From positions 1-23,203 of the forward strand of contig CALMTJ010000228.1 in the NCBI GenBank assembly GCA_937872715.1: a DNA stretch of 23,203 nt, given 5' to 3'. Shown here piece after piece: positions 1 to 7,382 of the stretch (position 1 is the first letter of the stretch; each line of letters begins with the position of its first letter). A model generated the notes under the pieces. That model saw only the letters and a list, made by a program, of their open reading frames with translations, searched no databases and was not told where the DNA came from. A program made the position numbers and the translations under genes. The stretch comes from an uncultured Methylobacteriaceae bacterium. GTDB lineage: Bacteria; Pseudomonadota; Alphaproteobacteria; Rhizobiales; Beijerinckiaceae.

Positions 1-666
1 GATCGGGATCGGCCGCTGCATCTCCTTCACGGCATCCACCACATGGATGCCGGAGAACGGCAGCCGCAGTCCCGCGCCGACGCTCTCCCAGGCGGCCGCT
101 CCCGAGAGCACGAAGCGGCTCTCGACCGGCGGAACGTAGAGCGTCTCCGCCCAGCAGGACGCCTGGAAGGAGGCCTTGGCCAGAAGGCGGCGGAGCTGCG
201 AACGGCTGAACGGCTGGCCCTGCCCGAGCGGCGTCGAGTCGATGCGGGCCCCGAGCCCTCGCCGGTTCGGGCAGCCGAGGCCGCGGCGCCCTCCCGGCCG
301 GATGACGCGCCAGACCTCGTGCAGGAGCTCGGACGGGTTGTCGGCGTTCTCGATCGCGTGGACCGCGAGCACGACGTCGACGCTCTCGTCCGGCAGCGGC
401 ATCGTGGTCGGGTCGACGAGGGCGACGGCGGAGCGCCCCGGCCTCGGCCAGGCCGCGACGCCCTGCCCGGCCGGCGCGAAGGCGAAGCTGCGCTCGCACG
501 ACACGTCCGCGACCGGGAGGTAGGGTTCCGCGTAGCCGAGCCCGAGGAGGCTCCGCCGCCCGAGAGGCCGCAGCGCGGAATCCACCCGGCGTCCGATCAG
601 CCGGCCGGCCAGCCGGCCGAGCGGTCGGGCGTAGAAGTCCCGCAATTCGGTCACGTCCAGGGCCAT
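1..666 (-). CDS. Class I SAM-dependent methyltransferase (partial, C-terminus beyond window)
   Basis: An open frame of 222 codons runs from an ATG at 666 to the window edge with no stop, so the C-terminus is missing. The protein starts MALDVTELRDFYARPLG. LLGLGYAEPYL, near residue 40, fits the glycine-rich SAM-binding loop of this subfamily. It is followed by MPLPDESVDVVLAVHAIEN and RVIRPGG, the usual post-motif regions of Methyltransf_11 proteins, and then CPNRRGL. A purine-rich GGGAG lies upstream of the ATG. The gene is divergent from gloB, an arrangement I recall from many Hyphomicrobiales genomes. The methyl acceptor cannot be told from sequence. Family assignment is fairly secure; a specific reaction is not proposed. 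Confidence 0.8.
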   Translation of the reverse strand, partial: MALDVTELRDFYARPLGRLAGRLIGRRVDSALRPLGRRSLLGLGYAEPYLPVADVSCERSFAFAPAGQGVAAWPRPGRSAVALVDPTTMPLPDESVDVVLAVHAIENADNPSELLHEVWRVIRPGGRRGLGCPNRRGLGARIDSTPLGQGQPFSRSQLRRLLAKASFQASCWAETLYVPPVESRFVLSGAAAWESVGAGLRLPFSGIHVVDAVKEMQRPIPI

Positions 667-775
667 CCCGGCCGTTTCTCCCGCCCGCCCGCCGGCCGAA
701 GCCTCTCGTCCGGCCGAGGTTTTCCCGCCGATGCGACCGTGCTAGCCGACGGATCGTTGACGCGAGACTACCGCC

Positions 776-1546
776 ATGCCCGCCGAAATCCATGCCTTCC
801 CGTGCCGCGAGGACAATATCGGGGTGCTTGTCCACGATCCCGAGACGGGCGCGTGCGCGGCGATCGACGCCCCGGGGGAGGCCGCGATCCTTCAGGCGCT
901 CGAGAAAACGGGCTGGACCCTGTCCGACATCCTGGTGACGCACCGGCACGCCGACCATGTGGAGGGCGTCCTGCCGCTGAAGAAGCGGTTCGGCTGCCGG
1001 GTGCTGACGCCCCGGAAGGCCGGCGAGGAGATCTGGGGCTCGGACGGCCTCGTCGGCGAGGGCGACGTCGTGAAGGTCGGCAACCTGAAGGCGCGCGTCT
1101 GGGACACGCCGGGCCATTGCCGCGACCACGTCGCCTTCTGGTTCGCGGAGGACAAGCTCGCCTTCGCGGGCGACACGCTGTTCACGCTGGGCTGCGGCCG
1201 CGTCTCGGAATCCACCTACGGGGAGATGTGGTCCTCGCTCGTGAAGTTCACGCGGCTCCCTTCGGAGACGAAGATCTATTCCGGGCACGACTACGTCCTG
1301 GCGAACGCGAGATTCGCGCTCGCGGTCGAGCCGGACAACGACGCCCTGAAGAAGCGTGCCGCGGAAGCGGAGGCCGCGAAGGCGGAGGGCCGCTTCCTCG
1401 TCCCGACCACGATGGGCGAGGAGAAGGCCACGAACCCGTTCCTGCGCGTCGCCGAGAAGGGCGTCCAGAAGGCGGCCGACCGGGAGGGCGACGGGCCCGA
1501 AGCCGTCTTCAAGGCCCTCCGCGAGTGGAAGAACCGGTTCCGCTGA
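776..1546 (+). CDS. gloB: Hydroxyacylglutathione hydrolase (glyoxalase II)
   Basis: This 256-aa protein is a metallo-beta-lactamase-fold hydrolase that should convert S-D-lactoylglutathione to D-lactate and glutathione, the second step of cytosolic methylglyoxal detoxification. The binuclear metal site is visible: THRHADH (His56, His58, Asp60, His61), TPGHCRDH (His114), AGDTLF (Asp133) and SGHDY (His171). The C-terminal TNPFLRV, before the final helix, is the glutathione-contacting signature of true glyoxalase II rather than a generic beta-lactamase-like protein. Length is normal. The cupin gene begins 11 bases after its stop, so gloB, the cupin gene and the GNAT gene probably form one operon. 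The 109 bases before the start are shared with the divergent methyltransferase gene. Confidence 0.93.
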   Translation: MPAEIHAFPCREDNIGVLVHDPETGACAAIDAPGEAAILQALEKTGWTLSDILVTHRHADHVEGVLPLKKRFGCRVLTPRKAGEEIWGSDGLVGEGDVVKVGNLKARVWDTPGHCRDHVAFWFAEDKLAFAGDTLFTLGCGRVSESTYGEMWSSLVKFTRLPSETKIYSGHDYVLANARFALAVEPDNDALKKRAAEAEAAKAEGRFLVPTTMGEEKATNPFLRVAEKGVQKAADREGDGPEAVFKALREWKNRFR

Positions 1547-1557
1547 GCGGGCCCGGG

Positions 1558-2019
1558 ATGCCTGCCCGCCCCGGCCCCGAGCCCAAGACCGCCGACCTGA
1601 TCCGGATGCTCGCGCTCGAGCCGCATCCGGAGGGCGGCCATTTCCGCGAGACGTTCCGGGACCCGCGCCTCGTCGATGGGCGCGCCGCCTCGACCGCGAT
1701 CTACTATCTCCTGGCGGCCGGCGAGACCTCCGAATGGCACCGCGTGGACGCCGCCGAGACCTGGCATTTCTACGCGGGCGCGCCGATGGCCATCACCGTG
1801 TCGCCGGACGGGCATGACGCGTCCGCCCACAGGCTCGGGCCGGACCTCCGGGCGGGGGAGCGGCCGCAGCTCGTCGTCCCGGCCGGTCACTGGCAGACGG
1901 CCACGAGCCTCGGCGCCTGGACGCTGGTCGGCTGCACGGTCGCGCCCGGCTTCGATTTCGCCGGCTTCGATATGGCGCCGCCGGATTGGCGGCCGACCCC
2001 GCGGCAAGGCCGGCCGTGA
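1558..2019 (+). CDS. Cupin domain protein, DUF985 / Cupin_5 family
   Basis: This 153-aa protein has the features of the DUF985 (Cupin_5) family. An N-terminal LIRMLALEPHPEGGHFRETF is followed by STAIYYLL, EWHRVDAAETWHFYAGAP (the first cupin motif, with metal-type histidines) and LVVPAGHWQTA, and it ends with GFDFAGFDM. The fold is a small beta-barrel. Members are mostly uncharacterised, so no substrate is given. The start chosen is the ATG at 1558, 11 bases after the gloB stop. The last bases overlap the likely GTG start of the downstream acetyltransferase in a GTGA arrangement, which suggests translational coupling. Confidence 0.87.
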   Translation: MPARPGPEPKTADLIRMLALEPHPEGGHFRETFRDPRLVDGRAASTAIYYLLAAGETSEWHRVDAAETWHFYAGAPMAITVSPDGHDASAHRLGPDLRAGERPQLVVPAGHWQTATSLGAWTLVGCTVAPGFDFAGFDMAPPDWRPTPRQGRP

Positions 2020-2840
2020 CGGACCGGGCGACGGTCGCGGCGCTGGAGGCGCGGCTCGTCAACGCCTGGCCGTCCTTCGAGGTCGAGCTCGCGGATGGCT
2101 GGCTCCTCCGCTTCGCCGAGGGCTATTCCAAGCGGGCGAACTCGGCGACCGCGATCGTCCCCGGCGCCCGTCTCGACCCCGACCTCCTGGCCCATATGCG
2201 ACGCTCGTTCGACGAGCGCGGGCTTCCCGTCTGCGTGCGGCTGACGGGGCTCGAGGACGAGGCGTGCGACGCCGTCCTGGCCGGGGCGGGGCTCGTCCTC
2301 CACGACCCGTCACTCGTCATGGTGGCCGGGCTCGACGCCACCCTCGCGCGCGACCCCGCCATGATCGTCCGGCCGGTCGCGAAACCGTCCTGGATCGCGG
2401 CCGCGGCCGCGGCCTATGGCGGCGACAAGGCGGACGGCGACAAGCTCGGCCGCATCGTGCGGCAGATCCGCCAGCCCGCCGCCTTCGCCAGCCTGCTCCT
2501 CGACGGCGAGGCTGCCGCCTTCGGCTTCGCGGTGGCGGAGCGCGGCTATGTCGGGCTGTACGACATCGTCGTGGCGCCGAACCTGCGCGGCCTCGGCCTC
2601 GGCCGCCGCCTCGTCACCGGGCTGATGGCATGGGGCCGGGACGCCGGCGCGACCCGGGCCTACCTGCAGATGCGGGAGGCGAACGAGGTCGCGCACGGCC
2701 TGTACCGCTCGCTCGGCTTCGCGACCGCCTACCGCTACACTCAGCGGGTGCCGGCGGACGATTCCGGACGCGTCGCCACGACGGCCCCGGCCGCGATCAA
2801 CAGGCAGGACAAGGCCAGCGAGGCGGTCGGCGACGCGTAG
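2016..2840 (+). CDS. GNAT family N-acetyltransferase
   Basis: This 274-aa protein has a GCN5-type acetyltransferase domain in its second half. The acetyl-CoA-binding motif A reads YDIVVAPNLRGLGLGRRLV, with the R-x-x-G-x-G core, followed by YLQMREANEVAHGLYRSLGF, the motif B region. The N-terminal half (WLLRFAEGYSKRANSATA) resembles a degenerate companion GNAT lobe found in similar proteins. The frame also opens at a TTG at 1986, but the GTG at 2016 overlaps the cupin stop as GTGA, has AAGG just upstream and is preferred. The last 33 or so codons lie antisense to the 3' end of the convergent transporter gene and look like a non-conserved tail. The substrate is unknown. Confidence 0.85.
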   Translation: MTDRATVAALEARLVNAWPSFEVELADGWLLRFAEGYSKRANSATAIVPGARLDPDLLAHMRRSFDERGLPVCVRLTGLEDEACDAVLAGAGLVLHDPSLVMVAGLDATLARDPAMIVRPVAKPSWIAAAAAAYGGDKADGDKLGRIVRQIRQPAAFASLLLDGEAAAFGFAVAERGYVGLYDIVVAPNLRGLGLGRRLVTGLMAWGRDAGATRAYLQMREANEVAHGLYRSLGFATAYRYTQRVPADDSGRVATTAPAAINRQDKASEAVGDA

Positions 2841-3625
2841 CCCGCCGCGATCAGCACGGCCGTCGACGCCACCGGGATCGCGTAGGACCCGACGCCGAGG
2901 AGCCGGATATCGCCCCGCTTCACGCCGATATCCCACAGGTAGAAGGCGGCGCCCACGGGGCCGAGCCCGTTCCCCGCGACCGCGAGCCATTCCGTCGCGG
3001 TCGCCGGCCACACGGTCGTCTCGAACAGGAGATGGCACAGGAGCCCGAGCGCGGCCGTCGCGAAGCAGAACAGGGTGACGGCGCCCGTCGGCACGCTCCC
3101 GAAGCGCCGCGACAGGACGGAATAGCCGGCCCACACGAAAGCCGCCGCGAAGGCGCAGAGGTAGCCGGGCAACGCTTCGCCCCGTGCCGCGAGCCCGCCG
3201 CGTCCGCCCACCAGCACCGCCACGCCGGCGAAGCCGAGGAGCGCGCCCACGACATGGGCGGACCGCAGCCTTTCTCCCGGGAGCAGGCCGGAGAACAGCA
3301 CGATGAGCAGCGGCCAGAGATAGTTGACGAGGCCGGCCTCGGCCGGCGGCGCGAGCTTCAGGGCCGTGAAGTAGAGGGCATGATAGCCGAACAGCCCGCC
3401 GATCCCGACGGCCCAGACGGGAGCCGGCTGCCGGAGCAAGGCGCGGGCCGTCCCGGGCTTCGCGGCCCAGCCGCAGAGGCCGAGCGCGCCGCCGAGCGCG
3501 AAGGTCAGGGCGAGGAGGAGGAACGGCGGCACGGCGCCGCTCGCCGCCGTGAACAGGCCGAGCAGCGCCCAGAGCGCAACCGCCCCGAAGCCCGCGGCGG
3601 TGGCCGCGCGGGACGGCGGGGTCAC
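2741..3625 (-). CDS. DMT-superfamily EamA transporter, YddG-like
   Basis: This 294-aa inner-membrane protein has about ten hydrophobic segments and the two EamA repeats of the drug/metabolite transporter superfamily. The stretch GLVNYLWPLLIVLFSGLLPG is typical of the subgroup containing the aromatic amino acid exporter YddG, so export of amino acids or similar metabolites is a reasonable guess but no more. The frame is open to 3739, but the preceding residues are polar and arginine-rich. The GTG at 3625, with AGGA eight bases upstream, gives a protein that begins just before the first membrane helix. The last helix (SLALSCLLIAAGAVVATR) is encoded in the 100 bases that overlap the acetyltransferase gene on the other strand. 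Confidence 0.85.
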   Translation of the reverse strand: MTPPSRAATAAGFGAVALWALLGLFTAASGAVPPFLLLALTFALGGALGLCGWAAKPGTARALLRQPAPVWAVGIGGLFGYHALYFTALKLAPPAEAGLVNYLWPLLIVLFSGLLPGERLRSAHVVGALLGFAGVAVLVGGRGGLAARGEALPGYLCAFAAAFVWAGYSVLSRRFGSVPTGAVTLFCFATAALGLLCHLLFETTVWPATATEWLAVAGNGLGPVGAAFYLWDIGVKRGDIRLLGVGSYAIPVASTAVLIAAGYASPTASLALSCLLIAAGAVVATRPESSAGTR

Positions 3626-3730
3626 GCGGGCGTCCTGGGTGCCTGGCCGAGACCTTCCAGCCTCCTCATCGCTGAGGCGCCGATCGGAGATCGGCCTCGA
3701 AGGACGCAAGTCGTTCCGCGTGCTTCGGGG

Positions 3731-3747
3731 GGCCGGCAAGGCCGGCC
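3731..3747. terminator. Hairpin downstream of phaB (possible terminator or mRNA end)
   Basis: GGCCGG, a 5-base loop and CCGGCC form a 6-bp GC stem 41 bases past the phaB stop on the minus strand. There is no run of T after the stem on either strand, so a classical intrinsic terminator is not shown. It may simply stabilise the transcript end. The rest of the 162-base gap between the transporter and phaB holds no gene that I can support. Confidence 0.3.
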
Positions 3748-3787
3748 ACCGCAGCGTGGAAAGAGGGAACTCCTGCTGCGGCCGGGC

Positions 3788-4513
3788 TCAGACGAAGAAC
3801 TGCCCGCCATTGATGGAGAGCGTCGATCCCGTGATGAATCCCGCATCCTCGCCGGCCAGGAACACCACGGCGCGGGCGATCTCCTCCACCTCGCCCAGGC
3901 GCCCGACCGGGATGTGCGGCAGGATCTTGGCCTTCAGCACGTCGGCCGGGATCGCCTTGACCATCTCGGTCGCGATGTAGCCCGGAGCGATGACGTTCAC
4001 CGTGACGCCCTTGTTCGCGTTCTCCTGGGCCAGCGCCTTGGCGAAGCCGATCACGCCGGCTTTCGCGGCCGAATAGTTGGTCTGCCCCATCTGGCCCTTC
4101 TGGCCGTTGATGGAGGAGATGAGGACGATGCGGCCGAAGCCGCGGCTGCGCATTCCGTCGATCACCGGCCGCGTGCAGGTGAAGGCGGAATCGAGGTTCG
4201 TCTTGATGACGGCGGACCATTGGTCATAATTCATCTTGTGGAACATGCCGTCGCGGGTGATGCCGGCATTGTTCACGAGGATGTCGACCGGCCCGACCTC
4301 CGCCTCCACCTGCCGGATGCCCTCCTCGCAGGCCTTCGCATCGGCCACGTCGAACTTGAAGACCGGGATGCCGGTCTGCGACTTGAAGGCATGGGCGGCC
4401 TCGTCGTTGCCGCCGTAATTGGCCGCGACCACGAATCCGGCCTCCTTCAGACCCTTCGAGATCGCCTCGCCGATCCCGCGCGTCCCGCCCGTCACCAATG
4501 CGACCCTGGCCAT
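3788..4513 (-). CDS. phaB: Acetoacetyl-CoA reductase (NADPH)
   Basis: This 241-aa protein is the usual length for PhaB and should reduce acetoacetyl-CoA to (R)-3-hydroxybutyryl-CoA, the monomer for polyhydroxybutyrate. It is a classical short-chain dehydrogenase: VTGGTRGIG (cofactor loop, residues 8-16), NNAG (81-84), Ser134 in LISSINGQKGQMGQTNYSAA, and the catalytic pair Tyr147/Lys151. PhaB-typical sequence continues with NVIAPGYIATEMV and ends GGQFFV. The frame extends upstream to 4594, but the ATG at 4513 starts the conserved MARVALVTGG and has GGGAGAGG before it. It is separated from phaA by a toxin-antitoxin remnant and a palindrome, although the two genes are usually adjacent in relatives. 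Confidence 0.95.
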   Translation of the reverse strand: MARVALVTGGTRGIGEAISKGLKEAGFVVAANYGGNDEAAHAFKSQTGIPVFKFDVADAKACEEGIRQVEAEVGPVDILVNNAGITRDGMFHKMNYDQWSAVIKTNLDSAFTCTRPVIDGMRSRGFGRIVLISSINGQKGQMGQTNYSAAKAGVIGFAKALAQENANKGVTVNVIAPGYIATEMVKAIPADVLKAKILPHIPVGRLGEVEEIARAVVFLAGEDAGFITGSTLSINGGQFFV

Positions 4514-4608
4514 GTGCGCCTCTCCCGTCACGCTTACGTCGACCCGTTCGCCGCGGGCCTGACCGACATTGGCTCCGCAGCGATGCCGCATCAAGCGGTC
4601 CGTTGGGC

Positions 4609-4889
4609 CTACAGACGCGAGGGGTCGCGGCGACCATGGTAGTAGCGCAGCACTGCGATGCCGTCCGGCGTCTCGCGGTAGAGGACGAGATAGCTGCCCA
4701 CGGGGACAGCCGCGCCTGCCGGCTCGGATATGGTCGTCCGATGCCGGGCCGCTCGGCCAACATGCGGCTCTTGGAGGCGAGCCGGTCGGCGATCCGCGCT
4801 GCCGCCAGAGGATTATCCGCCGCGATGTAGGCCACGATCTCGGCGAGACCCTGGATGGCTCGCGGGGTGCGCGTGAGGCGGCGCGTCAT
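4609..4889 (-). pseudogene. parE: ParE/RelE-family toxin, frameshifted
   Basis: The N-terminal frame from the ATG at 4889 reads MTRRLTRTPRAIQGLAEIVA and continues to GIGRPYP, as in a ParE/RelE toxin. It then leaves the family pattern (SRQARLSPW...). In another frame of the same strand the expected C-terminus follows: EPAGAAVPVGSYLVLYRETP, then DGIAVLRYYHGRRDPSRL and a TAG at 4611-4609. The whole is 281 bases, one short of 94 codons, so a single missing base near 4724-4727 (CCGAG where CCGGAG would restore the frame) joins the halves into a normal 93-aa toxin. The ATG overlaps the parD stop as ATGA, the usual antitoxin-toxin coupling. Either the toxin is genuinely inactivated or there is a sequencing error at this spot. 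Confidence 0.82.
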
Positions 4890-5167
4890 GTCTCCGGATA
4901 CGACATGCCCGCTCGTCGAAAGCCCTCGCGCTTGATGTCCTCAACATCGATCTCCCGGGCCGGCCCGCTCGCGTCGGCTTCGTCGATCGCCTGATCGATG
5001 TCCTCCGACATGTAGCCATGGAGGTGTTCCCGCTCCTCGCGGCGAGAGATCATCGCGTCACGGATCGCGTCGCTCGACGACGAATTGCCGCCGGCCGCCA
5101 CTGCCTCCATGAGGAGGCCGGCGACCTCGCCGCTGATCGTGATGGTCGTGTCGTCACTCGTCTCCAT
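4886..5167 (-). CDS. parD: ParD-like ribbon-helix-helix antitoxin
   Basis: This 93-aa acidic protein starts METSDDTTITISGEVAGLL. The short beta strand TTITIS followed by two helices with SSSSDAIRDAM between them matches the ribbon-helix-helix DNA-binding fold of ParD antitoxins. The C-terminal half (SEDIDQAIDEADASG and IDVEDIKREGFRRAG) is the flexible toxin-binding tail. The start at 5167 has AAGG eight bases upstream; the longer frame reaching to 6094 is antisense to phaA and not credible. ParD normally neutralises ParE and represses its own promoter, which would lie in the 5168-5418 gap. Here the antitoxin frame is intact while the toxin is broken. Confidence 0.85.
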   Translation of the reverse strand: METSDDTTITISGEVAGLLMEAVAAGGNSSSSDAIRDAMISRREEREHLHGYMSEDIDQAIDEADASGPAREIDVEDIKREGFRRAGMSYPET

Positions 5168-5264
5168 GGGGCACCTTACCGGATGGTCGCCCTTGCCCGA
5201 ATAACGGACCCTCAGCGGGCTACTTTGGAGCTTGTAGCGAAACCTCCCGAAATATCGGCTGGTT

Positions 5265-5377
5265 CGTCTTGGCCGGGCTTGGCCCGGCCATCCACGAAGG
5301 ACGCTGCCGCGACGGACACCCTTCGACGTCACGGCACCGGACGGACGTGGATGGCCGGGCCAAGCCCGGCCAAGACG
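5265..5377. repeat. Perfect 32-bp inverted repeat (extragenic palindrome)
   Basis: The arms at 5265-5296 and 5346-5377 are exact reverse complements over 32 bases and flank a 49-base spacer. The core of each arm is itself made of nested GGCCGGGC/GCCCGGCC words. Chance translations of the arms give AGLGPAIHE and WMAGPSPAKT, peptides I recall as spurious protein calls scattered through Methylobacterium and Bradyrhizobium genomes. This is therefore probably one copy of a dispersed extragenic repeat rather than a unique element. It lies just after the phaA stop and upstream of parD, in the 251-base gap. It could fold into a long hairpin and act on transcript ends. No transposase is present. Confidence 0.85.
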
Positions 5378-5418
5378 CATCGATCGTCGTGGGGATCTGT
5401 AGAGGCTCTTGGTCCCGC

Positions 5419-6597
5419 CTATCTCTCCACGCACATCGCAACGCCCATGCCGCCGCCGATGCAGAGGGTCGCGAGGCCCTTCTTCGCGTCCCGGCGCTCC
5501 ATCTCGTAGAGGAGCGTCGTCAGGACGCGCGCGCCGGAGGCGCCGATCGGGTGGCCGATGGCGATCGCGCCGCCGTTGACGTTCACGATCTCCTCCTTCC
5601 AGCCCATGTCCTTGTTCACGGCGCAGGCCTGGGCCGCGAAGGCCTCGTTCGCCTCGACGAGATCGAGGTCGGAGACATTCCAGCCCGCCTTCTCCAGCGC
5701 CTTGCGGCTGGACGGGATCGGTCCCGTTCCCATGATGGCCGGATCGACGCCCGCCGTCGCCCAGGACACGATCCTGGCGAGCGGCTTCAGCCCCCGCTTC
5801 TCCGCCTCGCGGGCGGACATCAGCACGAGTGCGGCGGCGCCGTCGTTGATGCCGGACGCGTTGGCGGCCGTGACCGTGCCGTCCTTGGAGAAGGCGGGGC
5901 GCAGCTTCGCGACGCCGTCCAGCGTCACGCCGGACTTGATGTACTCGTCCTGGTCGACGACCATGTCGCCCTTGCGGCCCTTCACCGTCACCGGGGCGAT
6001 CTCGTCCTTGAACCGCCCCGCCTTCTGGGCGGCCTCCGCCTTGTTCTGCGACGCGACAGCGAACGTGTCCTGCGCCTCGCGCGTCAGCTGCCATCTCTGC
6101 GCGACGTTCTCGGCCGTGTTGCCCATGTGGTAGCCGTGGAAGGCGTCCATCAGGCCGTCCTTCAGCATGGTGTCGACGAGCTTGAGGTCGCCCATCTTCG
6201 TGCCGCCCCGCATGTGTTGGGCGTGCGGCGACATCGACATCGATTCCTGGCCTCCCGCCACGATGATGTCGGCGTCGCCGTTGGCGATCTGCTGCATGCC
6301 CAAAGCCACGGCGCGGAGGCCGGAGCCGCAGAGCTGGTTCAGCCCCCAGGCCGTCTTCTCGGGCGGGATGCCGGCCTTCATGGCCGCCTGACGGGCCGGA
6401 TTCTGCCCTTCGCCCGCCGTGAGGATCTGCCCGAGGATTACCTCGTCCACGTCCCCAGGCTCGACCTTGGCGCGCTCGAGCGCGGCCTTGATCGCGACCG
6501 CGCCGAGCTCGTGCGCCGGCAGGGTGGCGAAGGCGCCGTTGAAGGAGCCGACCGCCGTCCGGGCAGCCCCGACGATCACGACATCAGTTTCGGCCAT
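5419..6597 (-). CDS. phaA: Acetyl-CoA acetyltransferase (beta-ketothiolase)
   Basis: This 392-aa biosynthetic thiolase condenses two acetyl-CoA to acetoacetyl-CoA, the first step of polyhydroxybutyrate synthesis. The catalytic residues are all visible: the acyl-accepting Cys90 in LNQLCGSGLRA, His349 in GGAIAIGHPIGASGAR and Cys379 in LCIGGGMGVAMC. The NEAFAAQ motif lies between them. Length is exactly normal. The ATG at 6597 has GGGAGG six bases upstream. It is divergent from phaR and probably first in a phaA...phaB transcription unit, interrupted downstream by a palindrome and parDE. A role also in acetoacetate degradation cannot be excluded, but the phaB/phaR context argues for PHB. Confidence 0.96.
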   Translation of the reverse strand: MAETDVVIVGAARTAVGSFNGAFATLPAHELGAVAIKAALERAKVEPGDVDEVILGQILTAGEGQNPARQAAMKAGIPPEKTAWGLNQLCGSGLRAVALGMQQIANGDADIIVAGGQESMSMSPHAQHMRGGTKMGDLKLVDTMLKDGLMDAFHGYHMGNTAENVAQRWQLTREAQDTFAVASQNKAEAAQKAGRFKDEIAPVTVKGRKGDMVVDQDEYIKSGVTLDGVAKLRPAFSKDGTVTAANASGINDGAAALVLMSAREAEKRGLKPLARIVSWATAGVDPAIMGTGPIPSSRKALEKAGWNVSDLDLVEANEAFAAQACAVNKDMGWKEEIVNVNGGAIAIGHPIGASGARVLTTLLYEMERRDAKKGLATLCIGGGMGVAMCVER

Positions 6598-6715
6598 GAG
6601 AGCCTCCCGCGACTGGATTTGGCGACTTTCGACCGGATCAACGCCCGGCCAGGGGTGAAGTCAAGACGACGAATATGGACCCGGAACGTCCGTCTTCACA
6701 GGTCGCCCGGCATGG

Positions 6716-6739
6716 TGCTGCGCAACAAAAGTCGCAGCA
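6716..6739. promoter_or_regulatory. TGC-rich inverted repeat, candidate PhaR operator
   Basis: TGCTGCG (6716-6722) and CGCAGCA (6733-6739) form a perfect 7-bp inverted repeat with a 10-base A-rich spacer, and a further GTTGCAGCGCG follows at 6748-6758. PhaR proteins of Paracoccus and Rhodobacter are known to bind TGC-rich palindromic sites near pha genes, including their own promoter. This site lies 62 bases upstream of the phaR start codon and 119 bases upstream of phaA in their shared 203-base region. The role as operator is inferred. Confidence 0.5.
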
Positions 6740-6800
6740 TGGCGGGCGTTGCAGCGCGTCATGGGGCATGTGAGTGTCGGCCGGAGCGAGGCGCGAGACC

Positions 6801-7382
6801 ATGGCGACCGAGAAGCCCCCGACGATCATCAAGAAATACGCCAATCGGCGCCTGTACCACATGGGCACGTCGACCTACGTTACCCTCGAGGATCTGGCCG
6901 GGATGGTGCGGGCGGGCGAGGATTTCGTCGTGAGCGACGCCAAGAGCGGCGAGGACATCACGAGGTCCGTTCTCGCCCAGATCATGTTCGAGCAGGAGAA
7001 CAAGGTCGGCCAGAACCTCCTGCCGACGACGTTCCTCCGCCAGCTCATTCGCTTCTACGGCGACAACATGCAGGCACTGGTGCCCCGCTACCTCGAATTC
7101 TCGATGGAGCACCTGACGCGCGACCAGCAGAAGCTCCGCGACCAGATGGAGAAGACGTTCGGCTCGCCCGCCTTCCACGCGCTGGAGGACCAGGTGCGGG
7201 CCAACATGGCCTTCTTCACGGACGCGATGCGGATGTGGTCGCCATTCCCGGCAGGCGGGAAGGGCGAGGCGAAAGCCGTCGACACCGAGACGAAGCCGCC
7301 GGACAGCACCGAGATCGAGACGCTGAAGCGTCAGATGGCGGACATGCAGAGCAAGATCGAGAAGCTGACGAAGCCGGATTAG
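6801..7382 (+). CDS. phaR: Polyhydroxyalkanoate synthesis repressor PhaR
   Basis: This 193-aa protein carries the PHB accumulation regulator DNA-binding domain at its N-terminus (IIKKYANRRLYHMGTSTYVT, then LEDLAGMVRAGEDFVV). The PHB-binding part follows, with LLPTTFLRQLIRFYGDNMQ and LVPRYLEFSMEHL. The C-terminal TEIETLKRQMADMQSKIEKL looks like a short coiled coil. PhaR represses phasin genes and its own gene, and is released when it binds PHB granules. The frame opens at a GTG at 6774, but the ATG at 6801 starts the conserved MATEKPPTIIKKYANRRLY region and has GGAGCGAGG upstream. The TAG overlaps the stop of the convergent EAL gene by four bases. Confidence 0.95.
   Translation: MATEKPPTIIKKYANRRLYHMGTSTYVTLEDLAGMVRAGEDFVVSDAKSGEDITRSVLAQIMFEQENKVGQNLLPTTFLRQLIRFYGDNMQALVPRYLEFSMEHLTRDQQKLRDQMEKTFGSPAFHALEDQVRANMAFFTDAMRMWSPFPAGGKGEAKAVDTETKPPDSTEIETLKRQMADMQSKIEKLTKPD

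Noticed and set aside
2395..2420. Alternating GCG/GCC tract
   Set aside because: It encodes a run of alanines inside the acetyltransferase and is explained by codon use; not a regulatory repeat.
1676..4642. Very long plus-strand open frame (988 codons)
   Set aside because: It runs through gloB-operon genes in another frame and antisense to the transporter and phaB. The arginine/proline-rich product with no motif is a high-GC shadow.
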